The notes below the pieces were generated by a model, which made no database searches, was not told where the DNA came from, and saw only the letters and a list, made by a program, of their open reading frames with translations. A stretch of DNA of 7,508 nucleotides, taken from NCBI GenBank assembly GCA_934747325.1, contig CAKVGW010000071.1, forward strand, positions 1 to 7,508. Direction: 5' to 3'. The stretch is from an uncultured Candidatus Melainabacteria bacterium. GTDB taxonomy: Bacteria > Cyanobacteriota > Vampirovibrionia > Gastranaerophilales > Gastranaerophilaceae. This document shows positions 6,272 to 7,508 of the stretch, one piece after another. Both the position numbers and the translations under genes were made by a program. Within the stretch, counting starts at the first letter, position 1. The number at the start of each line of letters is the position of its first letter.

Positions 6272-7492
6272 TTACATAATATGGTGCATTTTTTCGCGTT
6301 TCGTGTTTATGTATCTTTCGTTGTATTTATTAACTTCTGATTTCAAGTTAATATTTTCGTGTATCGTTAAACCATACCCTTTCAATCCAACGATTTTTTT
6401 AGGGTTGTTTGTAATTAAATTGAAGTTGTTGAAGCCTAAATCTAAAATAATTTGCGCCCCAACTCCGTAGTTTCTCAAATCAGGTGCAAAACCCAGTGAA
6501 ACATTGGCTTCCACCGTGTCTTGACCTTCTTCTTGAAGTTTGTATGTTTTAAGCTTGTTAATAAGTCCGATTCCGCGTCCTTCGTGGTCGCGAATATAAA
6601 TTACAGCACCTTTGCCGTAATCATTAATCATTTTTAAAGCTGTATGTAATTGCCAATTGCAGTCACATTTCAAGCTGTGGAAAATATCGCCTGTCAAGCA
6701 TTCGCTGTGAACTCTAATCAAAGGTATTTTGTTAGAACCGTCATCTTTAACGAGCGCAACGTGTTCGCAACCTGTAATTGTGTCGAGATATCCGACAATA
6801 TTAAAATCACCGAATTGTGTCGGCAAAAACACTTCAACTTCTCGTTTTACAAATTTTTCTTTTTCTAGCCTGTATGCTATTAAATCAGAAACAGTAATAA
6901 ATTTGATATTGTGCTTTTCGGCAAATTTATGCAAATCGTCGCGTCTTGCCATTTCACCGTTTTCTTTCATTATTTCGCACATAATTCCGGCTTCTCTATG
7001 TTCGCAAAGTCTTGCTAAATCAACAACAGCCTCTGTATGACCGCATCTTTTTAATACTCCGCCTTTTCTTGCGACACAAGGGAATAAATGCCCAGGTCTG
7101 CGTAAATCAGAAGGTTGCGCATCAGGCGCAATTGCTACTTCAATTGTTTTTGCTCTGTCAAAAGCTGAAACGCCTGTTGTAACGCCGTATTTTGGGTGCG
7201 CATCAATACTTAGAGAAAATGCTGTTTGCATACTTTCTGTATTTTTTTCTACCATTTGCGGAAGGTCAAGTTGTTTTGCAATGCTGTCAGAAATCGCTAA
7301 GCACACGATTCCACGACATTCTTTAGTAATAAAGTTCACAAGTTCAGGCGTTACAAATTGAGCAGAACAAATTAAATCGCCTTCATTTTCCCTGTCCTCG
7401 TCATCTGCAACAATTAAGGGTTTACCTGCTTTGAAATCCTCTAAAGCTTCTTGAATTGTGTTAAACTTGCCTGTCATATTAACAAAAACCAT
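6272..7492 (-). CDS. ribBA: Bifunctional DHBP synthase / GTP cyclohydrolase II (5' end uncertain)
   Basis: This enzyme makes both riboflavin precursors: RibB converts ribulose 5-phosphate to dihydroxybutanone phosphate, and RibA opens GTP to a diaminopyrimidine. The RibB half (about 8-205) has DDEDRENEGD (30-39), GVTTGVSAFDRAKT (103-116) and CGHTEAVVDLARL (150-162). The RibA half (about 218-390) has zinc ligands C265, C276 and C278, RDHEGRGIGL (301-310), D338 and R340 at the expected catalytic positions, and TNNPKKIVGL (361-370). Both halves look active. The start is unsure: ATG 7492 has AAAGGA touching it with no spacer, while ATG 7477 (Met6) is about 15 nt from that site. The frame stays open to the window edge, so the gene may begin outside. 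It lies upstream of the GNAT gene in the same unit. Any FMN riboswitch would lie beyond the window. Confidence 0.95.
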   Translation of the reverse strand: MVFVNMTGKFNTIQEALEDFKAGKPLIVADDEDRENEGDLICSAQFVTPELVNFITKECRGIVCLAISDSIAKQLDLPQMVEKNTESMQTAFSLSIDAHPKYGVTTGVSAFDRAKTIEVAIAPDAQPSDLRRPGHLFPCVARKGGVLKRCGHTEAVVDLARLCEHREAGIMCEIMKENGEMARRDDLHKFAEKHNIKFITVSDLIAYRLEKEKFVKREVEVFLPTQFGDFNIVGYLDTITGCEHVALVKDDGSNKIPLIRVHSECLTGDIFHSLKCDCNWQLHTALKMINDYGKGAVIYIRDHEGRGIGLINKLKTYKLQEEGQDTVEANVSLGFAPDLRNYGVGAQIILDLGFNNFNLITNNPKKIVGLKGYGLTIHENINLKSEVNKYNERYINTKREKMHHIM

Positions 7493-7508
7493 TCCTTTGT
7501 AGAAAATC

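Noticed and set aside
6650..7040. Plus-strand ORFs of 72 and 103 codons inside ribBA, and similar ones inside the SLH and GNAT genes.
   Set aside because: They lie wholly antisense to well-identified genes, have no family resemblance or ribosome sites, and are frame shadows.

Overview
The window is AT-rich chromosomal DNA whose coding genes use A/T-ending codons and have clear AAGGA/GGAGA-type ribosome binding sites. It carries an alanyl-tRNA synthetase, a bifunctional riboflavin enzyme, and an exported SLH-domain protein of the kind the cyanobacterial phylum uses to attach the envelope to peptidoglycan. Together these fit a gut-type non-photosynthetic relative of cyanobacteria (Vampirovibrionia/Melainabacteria, perhaps Gastranaerophilales). 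That placement is inferred from gene content and composition, not from a marker search; a low-GC Firmicute with S-layer proteins is the main alternative.

Layout, left edge (1-1036): the first ~110 bases may hold the tail of an upstream plus-strand gene, but the frame is unresolved. A well-formed promoter and ribosome site then drive a 107-aa acidic protein built from two copies of an RRWYD-containing unit. Convergent to it is a 67-aa AbrB/MazE-like putative DNA-binding protein on the minus strand. Diverging from that gene is a near-consensus promoter on the plus strand (TTGACA-17-TAAAAT), with no plausible ORF downstream. It leads into a nested stem structure and a textbook intrinsic terminator at 957-980: the signature of an undescribed small RNA of about 150 nt.

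Middle (979-3786): alaS has its own promoter starting inside the T-run of the small RNA's terminator. It is full length and has all the expected AlaRS motifs, but the editing domain carries a Cys-rich insertion just before its zinc-binding CxxxH motif. A bidirectional terminator follows. Next comes a GC-rich 13-bp perfect hairpin flanked by 13-nt direct repeats, which terminates the convergent SLH gene.

Right side (3787-7508, all minus strand): ribBA (riboflavin entry enzymes) lies 26 bp upstream of a tandem GNAT-fold acetyltransferase, probably as one operon. The SLH protein gene follows with its own extended -10 promoter overlapping the end of the GNAT gene. The true start of ribBA may lie outside the window.

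The best candidates for something new are the small RNA locus with its divergent AbrB-like gene, the duplicated RRWYD protein, the Cys-rich insertion in AlaRS, and the repeat-flanked hairpin between alaS and the SLH gene.
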